Notes: generated by a model not told the origin, from the letters alone. 64,000 nt of DNA from Thermoguttaceae bacterium (GCA_017434455.1 JAFRFG010000027.1:86180-150179), one strand, 5' to 3'. Shown: positions 51,454 through 59,524, numbered from the stretch's first letter. Numbers and translations are program-made.

Positions 51454-53310
51454 TTACTGTCGGCCGCTTTCATCGATGAGACGATCGGCCAGCTTAATCA
51501 GGGCTTTTACCTCTCCCTTTTTCGTGTAAAGGCGCAGTAATTTCAACGTATCCGTGGGATGGGCCGGATAACCGTGCTCGGCGAGGATACGATCGGCCAA
51601 GATTTTCCGCGCGTCGTTTGACTTCCAGTAATCTTCTCCGGCGAGATAGCACAGCCATTTCATTCCTTCCTCCGGGTCGGCCTGGCAGCCGCGGCCCTTG
51701 AGGAGTCGATCGGCCAACTCCAGCATTGCCCAATCCTCCCCCTCCTGAGCGTATTGCCGCAGCAGGCGCATTCCTTCCTCCGGATCGGCCGCCGGGCCGC
51801 GGCCGTCGATGAGGCGGCCGGGCAGCTTTTTCATCGCCTCATTTTCCCCACTGGCGGCACATCGGCGCAGCAAAGACATTCCTTCTTCCGGGTCGGCTTC
51901 ACACCCGAGGCCGTCGATGAGTCGTTCGGCCAATTCCAGTTGGGCGCACTTCGCCGGGTATCCGTCTCCTTCGGCGAGCCGGCGCAGCCATTTCATTGCC
52001 TCTTCCGGGTTGGCTTCACAGCCGTCGCCTTCGAAGAGTCGAGTGATCAGTTCTCTGCGCAGCCATTCACTGTCTTCCGCTTCTTCTTCGGCGAGTTGGC
52101 GCAATAAATTCAGCCCTTCCTCATGATTGGCGGGACAACCCCGGCCTTCCAGGAGACGGCCCGCCAATTGTATCCGAGCGTCTCTCCCTCTTGGGCTGTC
52201 CGCTTGGGCGGCCAGACGCAGATACCTCATTGCCTCTTCCGGGTTGGCTTTGCAAAGGCGGCCTTCAAAGAGTCGATCGGCCAAATCCATCTGTGCCCAA
52301 TTCATTCCCAGTTCGGCGAACCGACGCAATAATTCCACCTCTTCTTCGGGATCGTCCGGATAGGTATTCTCGCCGAGGAGGTATTCGGCCAGGTCCCACC
52401 GAGCGTGCCTTGCCATCGAATCATCATCATCTCTTTCGGCGATCAGACGCAGCATGCGTATTCCTTCCTCTCGGTCGGCTTCGCAGCCGCGGCCTTCCAA
52501 GAGGCGGTAGGCCAACTCTTCCTGCGCCCACTTCTTCCCTTCCTCGGCGCTTTGGCGCAGCAGGCGCATTCCTTCTTCGTGATCGGCTTCACAGCCGCTG
52601 CCGTCGAGCAGCTGGTCGATCAGCCGACCGAGCACCTCAAATTGATATTTTTCGGCGTTTTGGCGCAGCAGGCGCATCCCCTCTTGACGGTCGGCCACCT
52701 CGCAGTCGGGATCGAGGAGGATATTGATCATAATATTGTGAGCTTTCCATGCCTCCCATTCATCATTAACAGTTTCGGCGCTTTGGCGCAGCAGACGCAA
52801 TCCTTCCGCCAGATCGGCCGGGCAATAGATGCCCGCGATGAGGTGTTGGGCTAATTTTCCCATCGCCCAGCCATCCCCCTGTTCGGCCCAGCGGCGCAGC
52901 AGACGGATCCCTCTTGCCTGATTTTTCGGACTGGCGCCCCTTTGGAGGAGTTGTTTTTCCAGTTCTCTGCGCGCCCAGTTATCCCCCTTCTCGGCCCATT
53001 GTCTCAACAGGCGTATTCCTTCTTTCGGGTCGGCCAGGCGGCTGCGGCTGCCAAAGAGGCAATCGGCAATCTTTTGGCGCGCTTCCTTAACCATCCGGTC
53101 GTCTTCACCGCGGCCGTCTCCTTCGGCGAGCAGACACAGCCACCGCATCCCCTCCGCTCGGTCGAACGGGCAGCCATTGCCTTTGATGAGACGATCGGCC
53201 AGGTCCTTTCGCGCGTCCACATCCCCCTCTTCGGCGAGATGGCGCAGCAAACGCATCCCCTCCACGGAATCGTACCGGCGCTCACGGCTTTGTTTATTGG
53301 GCTGTTTCAT
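51454..53310 (-). CDS. Sel1-repeat protein, type A, 16-17 repeats
   Basis: 618 residues made almost wholly of Sel1 repeats (about 16-17), in the form LLEGRGCEADPEEGMRLLR. No signal peptide. The Met at 53310 (MKQPNKQSRERR) has GGAGG nine bases upstream; the longer reading from 53436 adds an Arg-rich stretch unlike the others. Several repeats vary in length and some keep the Cys. It has a hairpin terminator at 51351-51395. The function is unknown; Sel1 arrays usually mediate protein-protein contact. Confidence 0.88.
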   Translation of the reverse strand: MKQPNKQSRERRYDSVEGMRLLRHLAEEGDVDARKDLADRLIKGNGCPFDRAEGMRWLCLLAEGDGRGEDDRMVKEARQKIADCLFGSRSRLADPKEGIRLLRQWAEKGDNWARRELEKQLLQRGASPKNQARGIRLLRRWAEQGDGWAMGKLAQHLIAGIYCPADLAEGLRLLRQSAETVNDEWEAWKAHNIMINILLDPDCEVADRQEGMRLLRQNAEKYQFEVLGRLIDQLLDGSGCEADHEEGMRLLRQSAEEGKKWAQEELAYRLLEGRGCEADREEGIRMLRLIAERDDDDSMARHARWDLAEYLLGENTYPDDPEEEVELLRRFAELGMNWAQMDLADRLFEGRLCKANPEEAMRYLRLAAQADSPRGRDARIQLAGRLLEGRGCPANHEEGLNLLRQLAEEEAEDSEWLRRELITRLFEGDGCEANPEEAMKWLRRLAEGDGYPAKCAQLELAERLIDGLGCEADPEEGMSLLRRCAASGENEAMKKLPGRLIDGRGPAADPEEGMRLLRQYAQEGEDWAMLELADRLLKGRGCQADPEEGMKWLCYLAGEDYWKSNDARKILADRILAEHGYPAHPTDTLKLLRLYTKKGEVKALIKLADRLIDESGRQ

Positions 53311-53462
53311 GCTGGTGAACCTCCGTTTGTTTCGATGGTATCCTTGACGTCTTCGCGGCGAACGAATCTTGGCGATCCTCCGGGATACCGCGCGCCCTTC
53401 GCGCGAAGGGAGTTTCATCCCCCCGTCCTTTATCATAAAGGGTATGTTAAAAAATGGCCATG

Positions 53463-53504
53463 AAAAACAGCGGCGCCGGGGCTTTTTTTGGGGAAAAACC
53501 TCGG
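53463..53504 (-). terminator. Sel1-cassette terminator, copy 2
   Basis: A nine-base stem (53470-53478 with 53496-53504, one wobble) with the same GCGCCG / CGGCGC core and T/A-rich loop as copies 1 and 3; five T follow on the minus strand. Confidence 0.65.
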
Positions 53505-53544
53505 CGCAGCTTTTTGGGCATGGGGCTTAAGGTGACTGAAGCGA

Positions 53545-53654
53545 TTTGTTCCTCGTACAGGCGAAGAAGATCTTCGGCGTCTTTGCTCCCCTTCTCGGCG
53601 AGTCAGCACAGCAAATCATCTCTTTCACCTTTGGTCATCCCCACTGCCGAGGGC
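53545..53654 (-). pseudogene. Decayed C-terminal Sel1 repeat beyond a frameshift
   Basis: Directly after the stop of the gene ending at 53655, a different minus-strand frame reads VGMTKGERDDLLC, a TGA, then LAEKGSKDAEDLLRLYEEQ. This resembles the usual Sel1 C-terminus (for example GMALLRRYAEWGNEEAKELL in the protein at 49143). The Sel1 gene therefore seems to have lost its end by a frameshift plus a nonsense change. Confidence 0.6.
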
Positions 53655-53996
53655 TCAGGGGTGCTGATCCGCCAGCTCACTGAGTGCCCACGCCTCTTCC
53701 CGTTTGACGCAATGGAGCAGCCACTTCTTCGCTTTCTTGGGGTCGGCCGGGCAATCGAGACCGTCTAGGAGGCGTTTGTAAATCTCTCTTCGCGCGGCCC
53801 TTCCATCCGGATTATTGGTTTCGGCTAGACGGCACAGCCAATTCATCCCCTTCACGTAGTCGTGGCCTTTGAAAAGCCAATTGGTCAGCTCTCTCATTGC
53901 CCACGTCTCTCCCCTTTCGGCGTAATAGCCCAGCCATTTTATCGTTCCCTCGGGATCGAGCGGGCAATCGCGGCGTTGTTGTTCAGGATATTTCAT
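53655..53996 (-). CDS. Short Sel1-repeat protein, type A, probably truncated
   Basis: 113 residues with about three repeats (DPEGTIKWLGYYAERGE, GMNWLCRLAETNN, DPKKAKKWLLHCVKREE), ending in LADQHP just before sequence that resembles another Sel1 end in a shifted frame. The Met at 53996 has GGAGG seven bases upstream; longer readings run across a separate Sel1 fragment and are not used. It may still make protein, but the C-terminal helix pair is missing. Confidence 0.6.
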   Translation of the reverse strand: MKYPEQQRRDCPLDPEGTIKWLGYYAERGETWAMRELTNWLFKGHDYVKGMNWLCRLAETNNPDGRAARREIYKRLLDGLDCPADPKKAKKWLLHCVKREEAWALSELADQHP

Positions 53997-54178
53997 ATCG
54001 CTGCCTCCAAATTTTGGATGATTGATGATCGTAGTCGGATTCAACTGCCTTTGTTCTCCTTCCGGCGTATCCTTTTCCAACAGCACGCGGTGGGGCCCCA
54101 TACGCTTTGCGCCGTCACCGAGGCGTTTTTGTATTCCCCCCCCGTATATAGTAGGGGCATTTTTTAAAAAATGAGATA

Positions 54179-54221
54179 AAAAAAACAGCGCCGGGGCTTT
54201 TTTTAGAAAAACCTCGACGCT
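54179..54221 (-). terminator. Sel1-cassette terminator, copy 3
   Basis: A ten-base stem with one mismatch (54187-54196 with 54212-54221). Seven T follow on the minus strand. Same core as copies 1 and 2. Confidence 0.65.
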
Positions 54222-54252
54222 TTGATGGACGGCGTTGGGGGACTGGAAGGGT

Positions 54253-54402
54253 TTAGGGGGTGTTCTCCTCATACTGCTTAAGAAGCGTTTGGGCTTCGGG
54301 GTTCCCATCTTCGGCGTATTGGCGCAGCCACACCATCGCTTCTGCCGGGTCGGCTTCGCAGCCGCGGGGGAATTGGCCGAGGCCGGGGAATCGCGCGGCT
54401 AT
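54253..54402 (-). pseudogene. Sel1 gene fragment (C-terminal repeat)
   Basis: The minus-strand frame reads RGCEADPAEAMVWLRQYA, then EDGNPEAQTLLKQYEENTP and a stop. This is a clear type A Sel1 ending, but no start codon or ribosome binding site precedes it, and upstream it merges out of frame with the end of the gene at 54405. Probably left by recombination between Sel1 genes. Confidence 0.6.
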
Positions 54403-54404
54403 TT

Positions 54405-55469
54405 TTATTTCAGCCGCCGAAGGGCCTCTTGGGCGTCTGTATCACCCTGCGCGGCGGCCCGGCGGTACCAAAACAGGGCCTTGACGATGTCCTTCTCGCA
54501 GCCGATGCCTTCTTCAAGGCATTGAGCCAAACGAAATTGCGAGGTCGCGTACCCCAATTTGGCGGCGGCGCGATATAATTTCACCGCCTTTTTGGTGTTT
54601 TTTTCACAGCCGATTCCATGCTGAAGGCAGTAGCCATAGTTGTCCATCCCGCTTCTATAGTTCTGCTTTGCGGCGGCGCGAAAAAACCGCACGGCCTTTT
54701 TCGTGTTCTTTTTACAGCCGATTCCCAGACAAAGATGGTAACCCCATTTATCCTGCCCGTAAGAATTGCCCTGCATCGCGGAATCACGATACAGCCGCAG
54801 GGCCTTTTTGATGTTCTTTTTACATCCGAGCCCCTCCTCGAAGCAAGAGCCGTAATGGACCCGCCCGTCACCACTGCCCCGCATCGCGGAAGCGCGAAAC
54901 AGCCGCAGGGCCTTTCTCGGGTTCTTTTTACATCCGAGCCCTTGCTGAAGGCAGTGGCCATACCAGCCCAGGGCGTTATCATTGCCTTGCCTGGCCGAAG
55001 CGCGAAACATTTTCAGGGCCTTCTTGTGGTTCATTTTGCAGCCGATTCCATACAGAAGGCAGTAGCCGTAGTTGTTCTGCCCGCTGTCATTGCCCTGCTT
55101 CGCGCAGAGGCGATAGTACTTGGCCGCCATCTTGCGGTTCACCTTACAGCCGATGCCGTACTGAAGGCAAAACCCATAATCGTCCTGGGCTTCGGGGTCC
55201 CCCTGCTCGGCGGCGGCGCCGAGCCACTTGGCGGCCTCTCGATAATTTTTCTTAAAGCCGTCCTCGCCCCATAAGAGTTTACGGCCCAATTCCGCCTGTG
55301 ACGAGACGAACCCCGCTTCGGCGAGTCGCCGAAGAGTCAGTTCCTCAAGTCGAAGAGGGGGGGCGTCCTCTATTTCTTCTTCCTTCCACGGGGCGACAGG
55401 ATAGGGATCAAAGAAAGTATCGATCCAATCGTTCACATCAAATTGGGGACGGTTGTCGGGCTTTTCCAT
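54405..55469 (-). CDS. Sel1-repeat protein, type B, with conserved N-terminal tag
   Basis: 354 residues, no signal peptide. The N-terminal tag MEKPDNRPQFDVNDWIDTFF, followed by an acidic stretch, is shared with other proteins in the array. Eight Sel1 repeats follow, most with a paired C-x6-C (YGFCLQYGIGCKVN, YGYCLLYGIGCKMN). The last ends DTDAQEALRRLK. GAGGAG precedes the ATG. Its upstream region is about 92 percent identical over 116 bases to that of the gene at 55883-56848. Confidence 0.9.
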   Translation of the reverse strand: MEKPDNRPQFDVNDWIDTFFDPYPVAPWKEEEIEDAPPLRLEELTLRRLAEAGFVSSQAELGRKLLWGEDGFKKNYREAAKWLGAAAEQGDPEAQDDYGFCLQYGIGCKVNRKMAAKYYRLCAKQGNDSGQNNYGYCLLYGIGCKMNHKKALKMFRASARQGNDNALGWYGHCLQQGLGCKKNPRKALRLFRASAMRGSGDGRVHYGSCFEEGLGCKKNIKKALRLYRDSAMQGNSYGQDKWGYHLCLGIGCKKNTKKAVRFFRAAAKQNYRSGMDNYGYCLQHGIGCEKNTKKAVKLYRAAAKLGYATSQFRLAQCLEEGIGCEKDIVKALFWYRRAAAQGDTDAQEALRRLK

Positions 55470-55500
55470 CGGGAAAACTCCTCATTTCGGGTTAAGGGGG

Positions 55501-55616
55501 AAGACACGTCAATTTCTCTGACCGCGGTATATCCGCGGAGGAGAGGCGAACAGCGCCTTTTGCGGCAAGCGCAGGTATTACAATAGTGGCAATAGAGAAG
55601 ATTTCGCGGAAAAAAT
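55501..55616 (-). repeat. Copied upstream block of a Sel1 gene (copy 1)
   Basis: Matches 56881-56996 with roughly nine differences. In transcript order it contains a terminator-like inverted repeat, a GAATCTT-like box, a CTATTGTAAT element, and CCGCGGNTATACCGCGG-like dyad sequence in the leader. Confidence 0.8.
55571..55609 (-). promoter_or_regulatory. Candidate Sel1-unit promoter
   Basis: On the minus strand, GAAATCTT, 11-12 bases, then CTATTGTAATA. The same pair (GAATCTT...CTATNGTAAT) occurs before the genes at 55883 and 57052. Which bases form -35 and -10 is not certain. Confidence 0.4.
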
Positions 55617-55643
55617 ACGCAAATACAGCTGTGTTTTTCCGCG
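55605..55643 (-). other. Inverted repeat upstream of the promoter-like block
   Basis: CGCGGAAAAA (55605-55614) and TTTTTCCGCG (55634-55643) with CAGCTG in the loop. The equivalent lies at 58250-58289. Confidence 0.5.
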
Positions 55644-55696
55644 ATGAGTATCCCGAGGCACTGTGCCGTGCCTCCTCCGGGGTAAGGGGGCTTTAC

Positions 55697-55861
55697 CTAA
55701 TTTTCTTTCTCAAGCCGCTTGAGCGGTAATTGTACCTCCTCGTGTTTCCTCTCGGCCTCGCGAAACGACTTCATCCCTTCCGCGTGTTCGGCCTTACGGT
55801 ACCGGCCGCCGAAGAGGCAAACAGCCAAATGTGTTTCGTCCGTTTGGGGGACGGGAACAAC
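55697..55861 (-). pseudogene. Sel1 gene remnant
   Basis: The minus-strand frame between two stops reads THLAVCLFGGRYRKAEHAEG, then MKSFREAERKHEEVQLPL and KRLEKEN. The spacing fits one Sel1 repeat (xLAxCLFxGxxxxxAExAEGMKxFRxA) and a closing helix. There is no start codon in frame and stops lie directly upstream. It is a degraded copy. Confidence 0.5.
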
Positions 55862-55882
55862 TCACTATATGAATCCCCCTCA

Positions 55883-56848
55883 TCACCGGACATCGTGGCT
55901 GTTCCTTATATTTAAGGAGATCAGTTTCAACAGAGCGGGGAAGTTTCCCTGTTTGCACGCCTTGTGCCATAACCTTACGGCCTCCTCCTGATTCTTTTCA
56001 CACCCCTTGCCGTCGAACAGACAGCGACCCAAATTGTACTGCGCAACAGCGTCACCCTGCCGGGCCGCTCTGCGATACCACATCACGGCCTTGACCAGAT
56101 CTTGATCGCAGCCATCACCATTGAACAGACTGCTCCCCACATTATTCTGCGCAGGAGCGAGACCCTGCCGGGCCGCTCTGCGGAACCACATCACGGCCTT
56201 GACCTTATCTTGATCGCAGCCATTACCATTGAGCAGACAGCAACCCAGATTATTCTGCGCAAGAGCGAACCCCTGCCGGGCCGCTTTGCGAAGCCACATC
56301 ACTGCCTTGACCTGATCTTGTTCGCAGCCCTCGCCTTTAGACAGACAGACACCCAAATTATACTGCGCGTGAGCGTCACCCTGCCGGGCCGCTTTGCGAA
56401 ACCACTTCACGGCCTCGGCCTTGTCTTGATCGCAGCCATCACCATTGATCAGACAGAAACCCAGATTATTCTGCGCACCCTGGTGCCCCTGCCGGGCCGC
56501 TGCGCGATACCACTTCACGGCCTCGGCCTTGTCTTGATCGCAGCCATCACCATTGAACAGACGCAGCGCTAACAGAAATTGCGCATCCGTATGCCCCTGC
56601 TTGGCCGCCTTACGAAGCCACTCTACGGCCTTTCGGCGGTCTTTCTCGAAGCCGTTACGGCCCCTATCGTAATTTAAGGCCACCCTATACTGCGCCGAGG
56701 GAATCCCGATTTCGGCGTCGCGCAGAAGGGCTTCCCGCTCCGATTGCCGCGAAAGATCTTCTATCGCGTTTTCCTCGTCCGGGAGATCGAGAAAGGTATC
56801 GATCCACTCGTTCACATTAAAGTTGGGGCGGTTGTCGGGCTGTGTCAT
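55883..56848 (-). CDS. Sel1-repeat protein, type B, with conserved N-terminal tag
   Basis: 321 residues. The tag is MTQPDNRPNFNVNEWIDTFL. Seven Sel1 repeats follow, with internal pairs such as LGFCLINGDGCDQD and LGVCLSKGEGCEQD; the repeats are very uniform (DGCDQDKAEAVKW, RAARQG), which points to internal duplication. No signal peptide. AGGAG precedes the ATG. It lies between a Sel1 remnant and a type A/B hybrid gene; it shares its upstream block with the gene at 54405. Confidence 0.9.
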   Translation of the reverse strand: MTQPDNRPNFNVNEWIDTFLDLPDEENAIEDLSRQSEREALLRDAEIGIPSAQYRVALNYDRGRNGFEKDRRKAVEWLRKAAKQGHTDAQFLLALRLFNGDGCDQDKAEAVKWYRAAARQGHQGAQNNLGFCLINGDGCDQDKAEAVKWFRKAARQGDAHAQYNLGVCLSKGEGCEQDQVKAVMWLRKAARQGFALAQNNLGCCLLNGNGCDQDKVKAVMWFRRAARQGLAPAQNNVGSSLFNGDGCDQDLVKAVMWYRRAARQGDAVAQYNLGRCLFDGKGCEKNQEEAVRLWHKACKQGNFPALLKLISLNIRNSHDVR

Positions 56849-56880
56849 CGGTTAAAGTCTCCTGGTCTTGGAAATGTGGA

Positions 56881-56996
56881 AAGTCACATCAATTTCTCTG
56901 ACCGCGGTATATCCGCGGAAGAGAGGCGAACGGCGCCTTTTGCGGCGCTCGCAGGTATTACAATAGTGGCAAAAGAGAAGATTCCGCGGAAAAATG
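56881..56996 (-). repeat. Copied upstream block of a Sel1 gene (copy 2)
   Basis: Counterpart of 55501-55616, containing the same GAATCTT and CTATTGTAATA elements (56951-56989) and leader dyad. The inverted repeat is partly degraded here. Confidence 0.8.
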
Positions 56997-57051
56997 CGCA
57001 AAAACAGCTGTCATTTTGCTTGATGCCTCCCCGCCCCCGCCGCCGGCCGCG

Positions 57052-58119
57052 TCAGTCAACGCCGCCGGCGGCCATTTTCTCTTCGATCCAATGGGAATGG
57101 TCACACCACTGTCGGCAAACTTTTTGCACCACCCATTTCGCGGCTTCAAACCACTCGTTGATGTGGCGCTTAGAGAAAAGCGACTTCACGTCGTATTCCC
57201 ATTTCCACGATTCCGCGGCCTCTTGCAGCCATCGTCTTCCCTCTTCGGGATCGGCGCCGCAAAGGCCGCCGTCCATAAGGCGTTTGGCCAATTCGCACCG
57301 GGCGCAGGGGTCCCCCTCCTGAGCGGCCCGGCGCAGGATGTCCATCCCCTCTTCGGGATCGGCCGCGCAAGAGCCCCCGTCGATAAGGCGGGCGGCCAAC
57401 TCGCGCCGGATCCAATGCTCTTGTTCGGCCGCCTCACGAAGCAGGGCCAGCCCTTCTTCGGGATCGGCCTGACACCCCTTGCCGTCGAGAAGGCAAACGG
57501 CCAGGTAATACAGCGCGGGGAGGTATTCCTGCCCGGCGGCTTCGCGAAGCCGCCTCATCCCTTCGTCGGGATCGGCCTGACAGCCATTTCCCTCGAGGAG
57601 ACGTTCGCCCAGGGCATACAGATAACGGGCGTTTCCCCCTTGGGCGGCCCGGCGCAGCCACCACAGTCCCTTTTCCGGATCGGGGTCACAATCCAAGCCG
57701 TCGAGAAGTTGTTCCGCCAACTGTGCCTGACACCACGGGTCTCCCTCTTCGGCGAACTGGCGCAGCAGGCGCATCCCCTCTTCGGGATCTCTAAGACCGT
57801 CGTCACCGTCGAAGAGGCATCCGATCAAACGCTCCCGGGCGGGAGAGAATCCACGCTCGGCGGCGGCGCGATACCAGGTCATGGCTTCTCGGCGGTCTTT
57901 CTTGAAGCCGCTGCGCCCCCAATAGTGATGGTTGGCCAATACATACTGGGAGGTGGGGAGCCCGATCTGGGCGTCGCGCAGAAGGGATTCTCTTTCCCAC
58001 TCCAGAAACAGATCTTCCTTCGCCTTTTCCTTGTCCCGGCGGGGATCGGGTTCGGGATCGGGGAGGATGTCGGGCCAATTGTCCCAGTTGAACGGAAAGC
58101 GGTCGTTGGGCGTCGTCAT
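57052..58119 (-). CDS. Sel1-repeat protein, mixed type, with conserved N-terminal tag
   Basis: 355 residues. The tag is MTTPNDRFPFNWDNWPDILP, followed by an acidic/Arg-rich stretch. About seven repeats follow: the first resembles type B openings (WGRSGFKKDRREAMTWYRAA) and the later ones type A (LLEGNGCQADPDEGMRRL). The C-terminus is unlike the others, with a Trp-rich helix (WFEAAKWVVQKVCRQW). The Met at 58119 has AGGAG upstream and begins the tag; the longer reading is leader sequence. A 24-base palindrome is in the leader. Confidence 0.88.
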   Translation of the reverse strand: MTTPNDRFPFNWDNWPDILPDPEPDPRRDKEKAKEDLFLEWERESLLRDAQIGLPTSQYVLANHHYWGRSGFKKDRREAMTWYRAAAERGFSPARERLIGCLFDGDDGLRDPEEGMRLLRQFAEEGDPWCQAQLAEQLLDGLDCDPDPEKGLWWLRRAAQGGNARYLYALGERLLEGNGCQADPDEGMRRLREAAGQEYLPALYYLAVCLLDGKGCQADPEEGLALLREAAEQEHWIRRELAARLIDGGSCAADPEEGMDILRRAAQEGDPCARCELAKRLMDGGLCGADPEEGRRWLQEAAESWKWEYDVKSLFSKRHINEWFEAAKWVVQKVCRQWCDHSHWIEEKMAAGGVD

Positions 58120-58165
58120 CGGCGCAGGTCTCCTGATTTCGGTGGTGCGGACGGACGTACAGTTT

Positions 58166-58189
58166 CCCTTGCCGCGGCCGCGGCAAGGG
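58166..58189 (-). promoter_or_regulatory. 24-base perfect palindrome in the Sel1 gene leader
   Basis: CCCTTGCCGCGG followed directly by its reverse complement. It lies between the promoter-like block and the gene starting at 58119. The other leaders have smaller CCGCGG dyads at the same place. It could be a protein-binding site or a leader hairpin. Confidence 0.7.
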
Positions 58190-58217
58190 GCGAACGGCTC
58201 CCATTGGGGGAGCGCGC

Positions 58218-58254
58218 AAACATTACTATAGGGGGATAAGATAAGATTCCGCGG
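58218..58254 (-). promoter_or_regulatory. Candidate Sel1-unit promoter
   Basis: On the minus strand, GGAATCTT, 11-12 bases, CTATAGTAATG. Matches the elements at 55571 and 56951. Confidence 0.4.
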
Positions 58255-58289
58255 AAAAAAAACCACAAAAACAGCTGTTTTTTTCCGCG
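58250..58289 (-). terminator. Inverted repeat, probable terminator of the upstream Sel1 gene
   Basis: CGCGGAAAAAAA and TTTTTTTCCGCG form a 12-bp stem around a CAGCTG-containing loop. It follows the gene ending at 58351 and abuts the next promoter-like block. Confidence 0.45.
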
Positions 58290-58294
58290 ATGAG

Positions 58295-58322
58295 TTTCCC
58301 CCGGGCCTTTCCCCGGGGGAAA
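58295..58322 (-). other. GC-rich hairpin after the Sel1 gene ending at 58351
   Basis: TTTCCCCCGGG (58295-58305) and CCCGGGGGAAA (58312-58322) form a perfect 11-bp stem with a 6-nt loop. No T run follows directly. Confidence 0.5.
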
Positions 58323-58350
58323 GGGGCTCTTTGCGCGGCGGTCAGGGGGC

Positions 58351-59490
58351 TTACCGACTATCTTCCTCGAGCCGCTTGAGCAGTTTTTGGGCTTCCTCGT
58401 AGCCCTGCCGGGCGGCGAGGCGAAGCAGCCCGAGGCCCTCCTCGCGATTCTTCGGGCAGCCCTCACCGTTGATCAGGCAGACTCCCAAGTAATACTGCGA
58501 TTCATCGACCCCCTGCTCGGCGGCGGCCCGGAACCATTGGACGGCCTCGGCCGGGTCTTTCTCGCCCCCCTCCCCCTTATAGAGACACTCTCCCAGATTA
58601 TTCTGCGCCTCTTTGTGCCCCTGTTCGGCCGCCTTGCGGTACCACTTCACGGCTTCCTCGGGATTCGCTTCGCACCCCTCGCCCCGGAACAGACAGCTGG
58701 CGTAATTATTCTGTGACCTCACGTCTCCCCGTTCGGCCGCTTTGCGGAACCATTTGACGGCCTCTTCGGGATCCGGATCGCAGCCCTGGCCGAGGATCAA
58801 AGAGCAGCCAAGATTATGCTGCGCCATCCGATGCCCCTGCTCGGCGGCGCGGCGCAGCCAGATCAGGCCCTCCGCGCGATCCTTCGGGCATCCTTCGCCA
58901 TAGATCAGGCACAAAGCCAGGTTGTACTGCCCTTGGGAGTGACCTTGTTCGGCGCAAGCGCGGAACCATTTCACCCCCTCTTCCCCGTTCTTCCGGCAGA
59001 TGTCACCGAGGAGGAGGGCGCAGCCCAATTGGATTTGCGCCAGGGCGTCCCCCCGCTGCGCGGCCAGGCGGAGCCATTTCAACTCTTCGGCGTGATCGAT
59101 CGGGCATCCCTCGCCAAAGTGCAGACAGCGGGCGAGATTATACTGCGCCGGGGTGTACCCCTGATCAGCGGCGGCACGGTACCACTTTACGGCCTCGGCT
59201 TTATCCGGCTGGCCGCACAGCCCTTCGGCCAAACAGTCGCCCAAGCAGCATTGCGCTTCGGCGTTTCCCTGATCGGCGGCCGAGCGAATCCAAAAAATCG
59301 CTTCGGCGGGATTTTTTTCGCCGTCCTCGCCGCGGATCAGGCGGATCCCTAAATCCAGTTGTGCCATGGGAAAACCCATCTTGGCCACACAACGGAAGGT
59401 TTCGATGGACACTTTCGGTTTGTTCCCGGACGCGCCGCGGTCTTGTTCCGACTTGGCGCACGGGTCTTGGAGGTTGTTCTCTTCACTCAT
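58351..59490 (-). CDS. Sel1-repeat protein, type B, with the alternative N-terminal tag
   Basis: 379 residues, no signal peptide. The start MSEENNLQDPCAKSEQD defines a second tag, shared with the protein at 60810-61625 (MSEEDNIQDRCDKSEQE). Nine Sel1 repeats follow, several with C-x6-C (LARCLHFGEGCPID, YASCLFRGEGCEAN). The two proteins align along their length, this one with about three more repeats. GGGAG precedes the ATG. It is 34 bases downstream of the gene ending at 59525, so the two may be co-transcribed. Confidence 0.9.
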   Translation of the reverse strand: MSEENNLQDPCAKSEQDRGASGNKPKVSIETFRCVAKMGFPMAQLDLGIRLIRGEDGEKNPAEAIFWIRSAADQGNAEAQCCLGDCLAEGLCGQPDKAEAVKWYRAAADQGYTPAQYNLARCLHFGEGCPIDHAEELKWLRLAAQRGDALAQIQLGCALLLGDICRKNGEEGVKWFRACAEQGHSQGQYNLALCLIYGEGCPKDRAEGLIWLRRAAEQGHRMAQHNLGCSLILGQGCDPDPEEAVKWFRKAAERGDVRSQNNYASCLFRGEGCEANPEEAVKWYRKAAEQGHKEAQNNLGECLYKGEGGEKDPAEAVQWFRAAAEQGVDESQYYLGVCLINGEGCPKNREEGLGLLRLAARQGYEEAQKLLKRLEEDSR

Positions 59491-59524
59491 CGATTACGTC
59501 TCCCGGGAAAGAGGAACAGCGCGG

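Noticed and set aside
54002..54308. The N-terminal extension of the Sel1 gene at 53655 (start at 54308)
   Set aside because: The extension reads a Sel1 fragment in the wrong frame, and a good ribosome binding site supports the Met at 53996.
57016..58239. A 407-codon plus-strand frame, and similar ones at 59555-60589 and 61777 onwards
   Set aside because: Antisense to Sel1 repeats. The apparent repeats (LGVLLAADPM and the like) are the shadow of the real Sel1 repeats.
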